From Dillenia suffruticosa (Eukaryota > Streptophyta > Magnoliopsida > Dilleniales > Dilleniaceae): DNA of 64,000 nucleotides. Location: the NCBI GenBank assembly GCA_033439265.1, contig JAVTVX010000013.1, positions 5,668,501 through 5,732,500 on the forward strand, written 5' to 3'. This document shows positions 1 through 15,333 of this stretch, piece by piece. Positions within the stretch are counted from its first letter, which is position 1, and each line of letters opens with the position of its first letter. The translations under genes were made by a program, and so were the position numbers. The notes below the pieces were generated by a model. That model was not told where the DNA came from. It was given only the letters and a program-made list of their open reading frames with translations, and did no database searches.

Positions 1-457
1 AAATTCTTTCCTTATTCAAATTGGTTTTTAAGAAGGAATAAAACTCTCTAAAAGATAATATTCTAGAAATTTAAAATAAAACAAAAGTTCCTAAAAATAT
101 GAAATTTACATTTTCAAAAATTTCTTTTCCTAAATATTAAGAATGAAATAAAAATTTTCAATATCTCTAATTCCATCCCAATTTTCTCTTGAATGTGTAA
201 CTGGGAAAGAAAAATTTTACTGCATTAAAACTTCAAAATCTCTTGCTTGTCTCTTGAAATCCACGTGCTAATGAAAGAGTATTGCTGTCCAATTTTTCAT
301 ACTTTACAAAATTGCTCCAATTTAGCTCATTTTTCTTCATTTTCCATAATAAGTCTCCTCCTAAATCAAATGTCACAAAACATAAATATTAGTGTAATAT
401 TTATTCAAAAATAATACAAAATCAATCGCAAATATTACACTTATTTAAGCCCTATCA
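1..457 (-). repeat. 3' LTR of the Athila-like element (partial)
   Basis: It aligns with about 4768-5230 with scattered substitutions. Its inner edge is the CCTATCA at 451-457, which reads TGATAGG on the minus strand. It is followed at 461-470 by TCCCCCACAC, the complement of a purine-rich tract, as expected just before a 3' LTR. The rest of this LTR is outside the window. Confidence 0.85.
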
Positions 458-2292
458 AATTCCCCCACACCTATATGATACTTGTCCTCAAGTATCTCTA
501 ACTAAAATAAAATTAAAACTATCCAATCTATTTTTTTCTTCCAAGCGTCCAAATTAACAATTACTATAAGAGTTAAACCAAAAATACAATCGAAATAACA
601 AGTATGTCATAGCATTCTGCACTAAAACAACCTCTACATATCCCAACAGTCACTTATGAAATCAAAACAGCAAGATTTGACAATCCTCTCTAAGGGGTCA
701 CTCTAATGCACTCGAAAGGGTGAAAAATATTTCAATAACACTCAATTCAACACATTGGAATTGGCATTACCATATGTTTGCAAATATATCAAATTTCCAC
801 CACTTAAAAATTAGAATTTCATGCATCAATCTAAAGGTCTTTCATTTGGTTGTAACGTGGCTAGAGTTAGGGGTAGGATAAAAGGGAATATCAATGGTTA
901 AAAACGTACCAAAAGAAATATATAATTAACTACATAATTCTCATAATATCGATTGATCTTTGTCTCAAGCAATCAACAAACAAAATTTGACTTTTTGCTC
1001 TTCAAATATATAGCCAACAGCAAATAATATACAAGATGTCAAACGATTTATCAATTTTTCATAATTGAAGTATGAATAAATTTTCAATCAAAATACAATA
1101 CTTCTCTTTCTCATCCACTTTTTTTTTTTCTTTTCTTTTTTTTTTCAGCATTTTCTTTTGTTTTTTTTTTTTGTTTTCTCTTGCTTTTTTTTCCGAACAT
1201 ATATCATCTTCATGAAAATGTCAACATCAAAATTCCAATCATCATCTTCCTATTGAGGCGAACATAAAACCAAAATCATGCAATTAAATATATATACCTT
1301 TGGTACAAGGATTTGAAATGAAGGCTAAAATCAAAGGCTAGGTGTTGTATTGAGTGGGTTTTAAAGAAGGAAAAGGGTAAAGGCTCAAATTGGGTAACTA
1401 AGGGTTTATGAAATCAGGGTATGGATTTTAAGAAAGCCAAAAATGGGGTAAAATCTAAGTGCATTTATCATTTCAATGCATAAAATCCTATATGTAGTCT
1501 CGAAATGTATAACAATGCAAGTTCTAGAATGTGCAATCCAAGTGTGATAAGCACTCATCAAGAAAAATAATTTCAAACACAAAGATTGAATTTGCTCGTT
1601 TATGGCTCAAAACCTCACTTTTTAAGTAGGGTTTATATCAAATCTTTGCATGCTCATCATTCAAAGAAAACTATTAAAGACATGAGCAGTCATCTCAAGT
1701 ATAAAAACCATTGATACAAGTCATTTTCTATATATCTCTAGCCAACCAAATAGCATACATCAACAAAGAAAACTCGGAATTTTTTTTTTATTTTTTTTTT
1801 ATTTTTGAAGAAACAAAATTTAAACTAATGTAATAAAAAAAACAAATATAGTGTCAAAAACTAAAACAAAGAGAAAAACACCTAACATCCCCCCATACCT
1901 AAATCATACATTATCCTCAATGTATGCTCAAGTTAAGAGAGAAAAAAAATGTATAAATAAATCAAATAAAATAAAAAAAAACAAAGAACAAAGAAATAAA
2001 AGAGAAATGTAAGAACAATACTCCTCTAGGGTAGAGTGGAGAATGGAGAAACAATTCTAATGAACTCGAGAAAAGAGCTATGACGTGGGCACATCAAATA
2101 TTTCGGTCCATTATTGAGGCTTCAAGGTGGAGAGAGAAACCCTAAAAAAAATAAAATGCAAGTGTTAAAATAGAAGTGAAATTCGCCCTTCTCTCTCTCT
2201 CTTTTTTTTTTCAGAAGTGAAGTGTGATTAGTATGTGGACATACTTTAAATAAAGAGTGTTTCTGTTCATACAGTGAAATGTATGTTCCTTT

Positions 2293-2412
2293 GGCAGAAA
2301 TGGAATTCACTTAGGGCGTGGGCACGCCATAAGCAAGGAGCAAAGCTGTCCATGTGATTTATGTGGCAGAAATGGATTTGGCTTAAAGTGTGGGCACGCC
2401 ATAAGCAAGGAG
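2293..2412. repeat. Short direct repeat inside the Athila-like interior
   Basis: A segment of about 48 bp starting GGCAGAAATGGA and ending GCCATAAGCAAGGAG occurs at 2293-2340 and again at about 2365-2412 with a few changes, giving a 72-bp period. It lies in the non-coding part between the gag remnant and the 3' LTR. Confidence 0.75.
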
Positions 2413-2949
2413 TACTTCTGTTTTTTTTTTTTTCGAAAATCAATCCTAAATCATGCTAACATAAATAAAAATAAATAAATAAATCATAAAGAAAATATTG
2501 GGTTGCCTCCCAATAAACGCTTTTGTTTCGTGTCTTTGGCTCGACATGATCCTCTCGCTTCAACCTCGCTCAAACATCGGTCCGGTCCATTTTGATTTTA
2601 ACTTGCTTGGCACGAATTTCAATCTTAAATTGAAATGATGGACTTTATGGCCTACCATAAATTGTTTTCGATATGGGAGTTTGTCTTGAAAAAATGTATC
2701 TCATTGTGCAAAATTATTTGTAAAATTCTCTTCAAACACAAAATTCAATTTATTTTGCACAAAAGAGTCATGAACAGTGAAGGCAATCTCCTTCTCATCA
2801 TCTTGTTCCTCGGAATATGTCAGCCTATCAGGAAAAGGAGGAGAGATAGTTAGTTTCAAATTTGAGTTGTTCGGTTCCTCACTTACCTTCATAGCCGATT
2901 CATTTAATATTGATGTTTGGTTTGTTCGGCCTCTTTATCTCCTTCAGTT

Positions 2950-3470
2950 GTCGATGAGTTATCCTGTAATTTTCTTTCATTCTTGACCACCATAACACTC
3001 ACGCTTTCTCTTAGGTCGATCTCTACTTGAGAGGTTAACTTCTCATTATTTTTCTCCATTCGACTTATGATCGTTGCTAGTTACGACACCTGATTTTCCA
3101 AGTTTTGGATACAGGTTCTTGTCTCTAGTTGAAATCGTTGGCTTTCCTGTTGAATTAACAAAGTGCTATTAGCCAAACTTTTAACAATCTCTTCTATAGA
3201 CGTACCTTGATTCAAAGACGGTTGCTGAGATTGAAATTGTGGTCGGTATTGTGGTTGTTGTTGGAACTCTTGTGGCCAATTTCCATAACTGAAATTTGGT
3301 TGATCCCACAATCTTTGGTTGTAGGGGTTCGAATATAGGTCACCATAAAGAATGGGACACTTATCGGTTGAGTGCCTCATGTTCAAGCACCACATGTTTT
3401 CACTTGTTGGATTTTTCTTACAACCAATCTTTCCACAATAGAAGTTAGGGAATCTATTTTCTGTTCGAGA
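2950..3470 (-). pseudogene. Degenerate Ty3/gypsy gag fragment
   Basis: On the minus strand, positions 3395-3081 encode a 104-residue open stretch. It has a zinc-knuckle-like piece (CLNMRHSTDKCP), a Q/P/N-rich segment (PNFSYGNWPQEFQQQPQYRP) and a helical segment beginning GTSIEEIVKSLANSTLLIQQ, the usual arrangement near the end of gag in this plant Ty3/gypsy group. The knuckle is incomplete. A stop follows at 3081, after which gag-like residues (LATIISRMEKNNEKL) continue in frame. Upstream, gag-like residues appear in a different frame around 3420-3470, so there is at least one frameshift and one stop. No pol domain follows. It is a non-functional remnant. Confidence 0.7.
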
Positions 3471-3743
3471 GAAGAACTACTCCCTCATTGACCCTTGTTG
3501 GAATATCTTGCCATATTCCAAATTGATGGGGAGTCTCAATATTAGAAAAATCATTGCAAAAAGCATGTTCATTAAAATCAGAAAATAACAACTCCCTTAA
3601 AGTCTTTTGACTGGCCATGTCCGAATGTTTAAAATCCTTCTCTTCAATGTCGTTGACAAACTTTCAGTAAATTCACTGTAAATATTAGTCCCAAAAATAA
3701 AAAGGAAACAACACTTAAAAGAAATAAATTACTTAACACCGTT

Positions 3744-3760
3744 CCCCGGCAACGGCGCCA
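3744..3760 (-). other. Primer-binding site matching tRNA-Asp
   Basis: The plus strand reads CCCCGGCAACGGCGCCA, the 3' acceptor end of plant tRNA-Asp plus CCA. The minus strand is therefore a 17-nt primer-binding site lying 8-10 nt inside the LTR edge. This fixes the element's orientation as minus. Confidence 0.85.
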
Positions 3761-3768
3761 AAATTTGG

Positions 3769-5230
3769 TGTGTCGTCAAACAATCAAAAATAAAATACCT
3801 ATTTCAAACAATATGAATATAGCGCGAGTAGGGTCGTATCCACAAAGAACGGCAGATCTATTTCTTTTAATAAAAATTAAAACGAAATATGGGAGGGTTT
3901 TGATGAAATAATCTAAAATAACTAAGTAAACAAATCACTGAAAATTTACTAAAACAAAATGATGAGATAATATCAATTGAAGGAAAAGATGTCAATTAAG
4001 ATAAAATCTAGCCAAAAGAGTTATTTCCGCCTTGATGTATTTGATTGATCATCGATACAAAAATTACTCGATATTATGCAAATAAATTGGTTATAGTCAC
4101 TAAATACCACGAAACGACCAATCTCTCCTTACTTTTTCGGTAATCAAGATACCATCGTTAATTACTTCCCTAATCGAAAAACAACCCAAGAGACTCTCGT
4201 TGGATTTAATGTTTCGACAGCATTAAGATTTAGAGAGATCCGATTCTAATCAGTAAATTCCAATATGGATTTATTTAAATTAGATTACCTAATCTCTTGA
4301 CATAAATCCTACCGCTTGCGAGGCCATAAAATTATGTCAATTACCACTCCATTAAAAATACACAAATCTTGCTATTTTTAAATGGTAGTAGACTATTCTA
4401 GAGTTATTAAACATAGGTCTTTATTTAACAATCACAAAACAATCATAAACACTAAGTATAGAGATTAAATAAATACCCACAAATATCAAGCAAATAAGAT
4501 CATTTAGATCTCACAATTATCATTTATCAAGGGTTCAATAATCCTTTGACTAGAAAAATAAATTAAAATAAAATCATTTAAAAAGAAAAACTCACAAATT
4601 AAATTAAAAATGAAAAGAAGATGTTGGACTACATGGACAATGGCTGCCGGCTGCTACTGTAGACGTGAATAGTGCCACCCCTAAGGGGGCTGCCCGGCTG
4701 CCTCCTCCAAAAGTTTTCCTCAAATGTATGGAATACTCCTATATATATAGGAGTAGAAAACTCTAAAATTTCTTCCTTATTCAAATTGGTTTTTAAGAAG
4801 GAATAAAACTTTTTAAAAGATAATATTCTAAAAATTTAAAATAAAACAAAAGTTTCTAAAAATATGAAATTTACATTTTCAAAAATTCATTTTCCTAAAT
4901 ATTAGGAATGGAATAAAAATCTTCAATATCTCCAATTCCATCCCAATTTTCTCTTGAATGTGTAACTGGAAAAGGAAATTTTTATTGCAGTAAAACTTCA
5001 AAATCTCTTGCTTGCCTCTTGAAATCCACGTGTCCACGTGCTAATGAAAGAGCATTGCTGTCCAATTTTCCATACTTTATAAAATTGCTCCAATTTAGCT
5101 CATTTTTCTTCATTTTCCATAATAAGTCTTCTCCTAAATCAAATGTCACGAAACATAAATATTAGTGTAATATTTATTCAAAAATAATACAAAATCAATC
5201 GCAAATATTACATTTATTTAAGTCCTATCA
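3769..5230 (-). repeat. 5' LTR of the Athila-like element
   Basis: About 1.46 kb. On the minus strand it starts TGATAGGACT and ends near TGACGACACA, giving the usual TG...CA ends (the inner edge could be 3769 or 3771). Around 4738-4752 there is a TATATATATAG stretch that could be the element's TATA box. Compared with the other LTR it carries an extra 8-bp copy of a CCACGTGT stretch at about 5026-5041, doubling a G-box-like CACGTG. A solo relative lies at 59641-61165 in the opposite orientation. Confidence 0.85.
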
Positions 5231-8200
5231 GAAATTTTAATGGATTCCATGGATGACCATTGTGTTGAACTTGGATTATAATAATAACCCATCAATAATT
5301 AAATCCATCGTCATGAGTGTATTATTTGGCTTACCCAATTTGATTTCTATTTTCTTCCTCTAAATTCTATTATTTGATCATAGTCTAACTTTTCTGTGTT
5401 GTATGGTGGTGGAATCTACAATAGTTTATTCAAAAATTTTATGTTGAATTTTTTATATTTTAAATTTTCTTAGGACTTGAAGACCAACAAGTCATCACAG
5501 CTCGAGGGTCATGATCCCTTTCTCCAATCATGAAATTTAGAATTCAAATTTTTATATAACAAAAACCGGAGAACAAGTCATTCTTCTTTTGGGCCGAAGA
5601 AACACGTGGCCCGCCCGTCGAGAATTTAGGCCTGTCCATTTTAGGACCTGCATCTCTCACGTGCTTTAGTCCAATCATCGGCCCTGAGTCTGTGGATGCG
5701 AAAAGGGTCACAAACAAAAGCCATTTCGTATTGTTTTTCATTTTTCATTTTTCTTTTCTTTTTTTGTTTAACAAAAAACAAAAATCAAAATTTTAATTTT
5801 TATGGAAAAAAAATAAACTAGGTTAAATCTCTTGATTCCGTAAATTTAATCTTAGTACCTATTTGACCTAAGTTATACTTTTTAAATGAAGAAAACAATA
5901 AGAAATGAGAAACTCCTTGGAGAAACTTTAATCATCTACCAATTTAGATATTTTTTAAATTATAAAATTTTATAACTATTTCGAATGTTAAAATTTTATT
6001 AGATATATAAATAAAAAAATATTTAAATTTTTTAAATTTTAAAAATATTTATGAATTTAAAATATTTATTTTTAATTTATGAATATTTTAGTTTGATTTA
6101 TAAAACTATTTTATGTATTATTTATAAAACTTTAATATTAATTGGCTTTTATTATAATTTCATTGAATGTTAAAGTTTATATATGTTGTTTTGATAAATA
6201 ATTTACTTAACAAAAGAGATTTTTTTAAATAGTTTATCAATTAAATTTTAGGATTTTCATTTTTATATCAATTTATAACCCCTTAATAAGATCTTTTAAT
6301 AGGAAAAAAAATGGTTGAACTAAATACGCTATGAATAAGATGAGGTTCTTATTTTAATGCGAAAATGGCTTTTATTTAGTCTCCCGTTTGACGTGTCCCA
6401 CAACAATTGGTTGACTGTTATCACGTTGATTGACTGATGGTGGGAAGAGGGATGGCGTTTTTCAAGGGGCGGGTCCCCATTCAAGAAAACGTCATTTCCT
6501 GGAAACGACGTCGTGTTTCGGCTTTTTTCCTATGCTGTAAAACGCAGCGCTTCGAAACGCTTAACGACATTGTTTTCAACAGAAACGGTGTCGTTTCCCA
6601 TGATAGATGCTCTCAGTCGAGAAGAATAAACACAATTTACCTCAATTTGAATATATACTCTCAAGCAAACAAGATAAACACTCATTTTGAATTTAATTAA
6701 AAAATTTTCTTGTAAAATTTTGTTTAGAATCTTCTAGTGTTCCGAAAGAGCGTAACGATTAAGAGATTTTTTAAAAATATAATCAAAATATATGTTAATA
6801 ACAAAATTTTAATTTAAATTAAGTATTTTATGATTAATGAAAACTCTTCTCATAATATTTAGAGGTAGAATTGTTAGCTCTCTGTGATCCTTTTAATAAT
6901 TTTTTTTTTTTTAAAAAAAAAAGATAAATAAGCTTAAACATGAGTTGGGATTTGAGGGGTTAAGGTGACTTTAATACATACGTTAAATTTAATTATTAAA
7001 AATAAAAAAATAGATATTAAAAATGTCGTTACATGCCTCGTAATTGTTTGAAGCGGAAACCATTAAAAAGGGGCGTGGCCAACGGATGTGGAATTTCAAT
7101 GTTCTTCGTGACATAATGAAAGGAGAATAAAATGTAAAACTATTGTACGACTATAAGGTACACAACATCCTACGGATCTGTACAACTGCTATTCTAGATT
7201 AAATCAACATGATTCAGGTGGAAGGTCAATTTTCATGTGAGCAATATTGAAATAATCCGCACCTAGCCTATATGTTGAAAATGATAAGATTTGTGATGGT
7301 ATCATGACTTTATATGCATTTTAAAATTTTATTTTATTTTTATTTTTATTTTTTTATCTAAAATGGGTGCGGAAACTACTACTCCCCATATTTTGAAAAT
7401 ATGTCCTTTAATTTAATGCCCACCAAAAATAATTTCACTGCGATGAATACTATATAGTAGTTACACTCGCTTCTATCAATATTAATTAAACAAAAAAATT
7501 CATCTGTAAATTTTGCAATCGACGACTCAATAATTTATGGGAGTATCATATCTTTGGGTTCATAGTAAAAAGTTTATATTTGATAGAATGTATGGTCCCA
7601 TTAATCGAAAGAGCTTGACAATTTGAAAAATAATACTACACATGAATGCTTTTAGAAGAAGGAAACTTATAAACTTTTCAGATTATCTTATAAGATAGTT
7701 GAGAAATTATAAGTTTATAAAATGTTTAGAGTTTCTAAATTATTTTTAATTCGAAAAAAGAAAAGTAACTCTATCTCATGCAACTCTTTTATGCATCTTA
7801 TAAATTATTTTATTTTAATCTATAAACTAATTAAAATACCCCATTACTATTTGTATTATCCCAAATTTATTCTTATCACGTATCGATAATAGCTATTTAG
7901 ATGATATTAATAACAACACTTTTTTGTAGTTATTTCAACACTAAAAATAACTCATAAGTATTTATAGTTATCGAAAATATCAATAATTTTCAAATATATA
8001 TATATATATCTTATAAGTAGTTGAGTATTATTTTATCCGAACACTTTAACAAAAATATATCTTTTAAATTTTAAAAGATATTAAAATATGGTATAGTGGA
8101 AAATATGGGAGATTAATAGAATGCGGTGGAGGAAAAGATGGTTGAATGAAAGTACAACACATGGGTGACGAACGGAGACGAATATAGAGTGGTTGAAATG

Positions 8201-8570
8201 TTTGAAAGTATTGAATATTTTTTTTAATCATTTTTTTTTCTTTAAATACCCACTTGAGATTTTTAGGGTTGAATAGTATTCCTATACAAGTCATGCACGG
8301 CAATCACGTGGACAGGCCCTGAAAACATTGAAATTCCGCCTCTTTCTTTCGTTAGAATGAAAATTTTCAGGTGGATTTAATTTCTTTATTATATTTTCCT
8401 TTGTGAAAATCAAAAATTGATAACTTGCTAAATCAAATATTAATTAAAAAATTTATAAAAATTTGTTTCTTTTGTAAAAATAGAATCTGGCATTGTCACA
8501 CTATTTTATTATCCTTAATAAAAAGTTGATATTTTGTTATTATTATTATTTTTTTAAGGAATAGCTTGTT
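5231..8570. other. AT-rich intergenic DNA, no gene recognised
   Basis: Very AT-rich with poly-A/poly-T runs and short chance ORFs. The ORFs at 5544-5741 and 6437-6700 have no recognisable domain. A somewhat GC-richer patch at 6430-6610 contains repeated AAACGACGTCGT-like strings without coding character. I see no transposon ends or RNA gene here. Confidence 0.6.
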
Positions 8571-8904
8571 TGCCATTAGCGGCAGCCTAGGATAAGGGGA
8601 GAGAGTCGCGGGCAGCCGTCGCTGGCTTCCAATCTGACAAAAACGAAGAGAGAAAAGAGAGGGGAGAGGAGAGAAGAGAGAGAAAGAGAGAGTTGACTTA
8701 TTCGTGGGAATCCAGGAAGCAAAGACACATGGCCACGCAACCCTCTCGATACGGTCAGTACTTCCCACAACGTCATGCACACGTGTCTCTCTATCACTCT
8801 CTTTGCATTAACATCCGTACACCCTGTCTCCTTCCCCACCACACATATATTGGTCTTCTCCTTTCTCTTCCTCGCCCCCGATGGGCTTGATAACAACCAT
8901 ATAC

Positions 8905-8930
8905 CCTCCTCCTCCTCCTCTTCTTCTTCT

Positions 8931-9002
<72 letters not shown>
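8905..9002 (+). repeat. Compound microsatellite (TCC)n(TTC)n(TC)n in the PIRL 5' leader
   Basis: About 98 bp: a few TCC units, then TTC units, then roughly 33 TC units, ending 12 bp before the PIRL start codon at 9015. It must lie in the 5' UTR or core promoter. Long plant 5' UTR pyrimidine tracts are common, but a pure dinucleotide run this long so near an ATG should be length-variable. Confidence 0.95.
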
Positions 9003-9003
<1 letters not shown>

Positions 9004-9014
9004 GGTTAGTAAAG

Positions 9015-12553
<3,539 letters not shown>

Positions 12554-15130
12554 GAACGCAGAATCCTTGTTTCAAAACTATAGTGCACTTGATAGTTGAT
12601 ACTGCCTTCAAGGAGTGTTCTGTTTTAAATCTCTTACAAGGTTGTAAGAAAATTTTATGAATGTTGGTAGATCCAATGTACGTACGTATGTTGGAAATCG
12701 TCCTAGAAAATTTTACCCTGAAAGTTGGTGATAGGGTAAAGGGAATATTGTCGGTGATTGTATGTGATTTTTGGAATTTGGAGATGTATTTAGGGGTGTT
12801 CTTGTATTAATTATTACACTTTAGCAAGAAAAAGAAAAATAATAATAAAAATTAAAAAAAAAAACAATACACTTGTATGTAAGATATGGTCAATAAGGGA
12901 AAGTAATGTTAGAGTTTTGTGTTTTGTGGTTTTTTTTTTTATAATTTTTTTGTTTAAAATTTTAATTTTAATATTAAAAATATAAATAATTATTAAATTA
13001 TTTTTTATCAAAGAGATTTGGTTTGGGTGGGGTTCTAAATATTTGTTCAATATGTTTTTATTTTATATGGGATTTATTTAATATGTTTGATTACCCGAAA
13101 TTTGTAAATTACATATAATAATCACATAAATAACCAAAAATTAAGGCTAAATGAAGAATTTGGATTAAATGAAAAAATGCTATTTAAGGTTTAGGATACT
13201 TTGGGTATATTTACTCTTTAAGATTATAATAAAAAACCTTCAATTTTGATAATTAATATTCCTTTTGTGAAAACCACCAAAATGGCCTTCAAAAAAATCT
13301 TAAAACCTTTTCTCACTCCTCTCTTTTCTCTCTCTCCTTCGATTGGGAATTGCAAACCGCCATTAAAGGTCTGTCATATGTAATTTCAAAAATGGGATGA
13401 AGGGCAAACTTGTCTCTAAGTATACACAAAAAATCTAATAAAGGGTCATCCTCATTTTTAAATATGTTCTTTCCCCCTATTTCCATCCTCAGAATTAAAT
13501 ACATAACTTAAGATGTTTGAAAAATCCCACACCTTTATTAGCATTTTCTTTTCAACCAACTTCTTAGTTTCTCCAAAATTTAATATTTAATGACGTTTCA
13601 ACTACCCCCAATTTCAAATTTAGGATTAGACCTAGGAGAAGAGTTTTGTCCCTTTCTAGGTTGACGAATTGTTTGAAGGATAACTTGAAATTCTTGACAA
13701 ATGGGTAATGAATCAATTTAAATATGTGGAGCAAATTTGATTTTTGTAGTGAAATGGTTTTGAATGAGTCAGTGGTTGAAAATTCGTTTTTTTTTTCTTT
13801 TTTTTTGTGAAAATGAGAAAGATATATATTTTTAATTATTTTTGTTAATTATTCTACCAACTATTCTATGATTGAACGAGAAAGAGTGAGAAATTTTGAA
13901 ACTTTTGGGTTTTATATAATAAGGATATGTATGTAATAGATTTAAAAATAATATGATTTACAAATAATTAAAGCTAATTGATCGAGACAAACTGTTGAAA
14001 TTATATTTCAATTATTAACTTTAAACAATGCACGATCATACGGATTGAGTCATTTGTGATATTACTACTATTAGAGATAAGGTAGTAATGTAATTTCAAA
14101 CTTGAGTTAGAAAATGAGATCAACAAAGTGATTAGGGATATGACTTTTGGTAAACAAGTCGACTTAGTTATTTTCGAAGTGAACATAATCTGGTCGAAAG
14201 GTTTTATGAAGTAGATGTTAACATATAAAGTGACAACTGATCCCCATGTGTTTTCGTTCACTCATGAAATACACCATCATGAAAGCATGTTGTCACAGTG
14301 AATGCGTGTTTCAGAATATGGTAGGGAGGTGTGATCACCGACCCTGTCAGTATCTGAATAGCCTAATAAATCAAGAATACAGTGGAAGAGAATCGAACCC
14401 GCGGAATATAGTACTTTTTACATTGTAAAGAATGTGCAGAACAACAACAAAATGAGTGAAGTGAGAAACTACCATAATTTACTAACCAAATATACGAGAT
14501 ATATAGTTAACATTAGGCTCAGTAATTGATAGATAGATATATTACGCTGCCAACTAGTTGTCAATAAAGGCTTATATCATGAAGAGGAGTCCATATGTAC
14601 ACTGGGCTGAATCGGTGGTGAAGCAATCTTAGCATCTATCAAGCCGATCCGAGAGAGGAGACCGAAGAATATTTTGTCGGGGAGAGGTGATGTCTCTTGG
14701 TGGAGCAGCCGAATTCAAGCTCTAAGAACTAATAGTTCGGAGGATTTAAATCCTTCATTTCAGAGTGTTAACGGGAGACCCAACAGTATTTGATCCGGAA
14801 GAGGTGATGTCAATTGGCAAAGAAGCTGAATTTAAGGTTTAAGAAACATCTCGAAGGATCTAGATGAGATTAAATTTAATAGTAAAATTAAATAGTTTTT
14901 TGTGCACAATTATAATCGTAGAATTAAACAATTCTTCAGAAAAGTTTTTTTTTTTTTTTTTTTTTCCCCTTGTCAGGATCCAAAGTTGAGATGTGGATAT
15001 TACAAAGAAATACTTATGGAGATGGTTTAGAAAATGGCCAAATTTTAAAAGGGGCAAGATTGTACTTTTCTCATTAAAGGAAAAAAAAAAAAAAAAAAAA
15101 AAAAAAGCAGCAAACACTTGGCTCTGGCGT
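12554..15130. other. PIRL 3' UTR then intergenic DNA
   Basis: The first 250 bp or so after the stop are probably the PIRL 3' UTR; no single polyadenylation signal stands out. Beyond that the DNA is AT-rich. At about 14640-14860 two neighbouring segments resemble each other (each contains a GAGGTGATGTC core followed by GAATT.AAG), an old short duplication, possibly a transposon remnant. Long T and A homopolymers occur at 14945-14965 and 15081-15106. No coding gene is recognised. Confidence 0.6.
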
Positions 15131-15138
15131 GGAAAAAT

Positions 15139-15250
15139 TGGGCCGGTGGGCCTGCAAATTTCATGCTGAGAAGTGGGAGACCGGAGGCCCACTAACACGG
15201 TATATATTCATCAAAAATAACAATATTGGATATCGAAGGGCATAAACCCT
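15139..15250 (+). promoter_or_regulatory. Site II (TGGGCC) elements, TATA box and telo-box-like motif of the LYAR-type gene
   Basis: TGGGCC occurs at 15139-15144 and 15147-15152 on the plus strand and at 15186-15191 on the minus strand. A TATATATT stretch is at 15201-15208, and AAACCCT, the core of a plant telo-box, is at 15244-15250. The ATG follows at 15334. Site II elements (bound by TCP factors) with telo-boxes are the known signature of plant ribosome-biogenesis and ribosomal-protein promoters, which fits the nucleolar protein encoded downstream. Motifs are seen; function is inferred. Confidence 0.65.
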
Positions 15251-15333
15251 GAAAAATTTAGCCCTAGAACCTTTTCCACCTTCAAAGTTCGTTGCGTCGT
15301 AGACGCCCCCCCTTCCTCTCCCTCTCTCTGAAA

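Larger units (their letters stand above)
1..5230 (-). mobile_element. Athila-like non-autonomous LTR retrotransposon, cut by window edge
   Basis: Positions 1-457 and about 4768-5230 are near-identical direct repeats, the outer parts of two LTRs. Position 3744-3760 is the 3' end of a plant tRNA-Asp including CCA, so on the minus strand it reads as a primer-binding site next to the LTR. The element therefore runs right to left: 5' LTR 5230-3769, PBS, a decayed gag, then about 2.4 kb of non-coding sequence, a polypurine tract (complement of 461-470) and the 3' LTR starting at 457. No protease, reverse transcriptase, RNase H or integrase is visible in the roughly 3.3-kb interior. The tRNA-Asp primer and gag style point to the Athila branch of Ty3/gypsy by inference. 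The far end of the 3' LTR lies before the window, so the target duplication cannot be checked. Confidence 0.85.
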
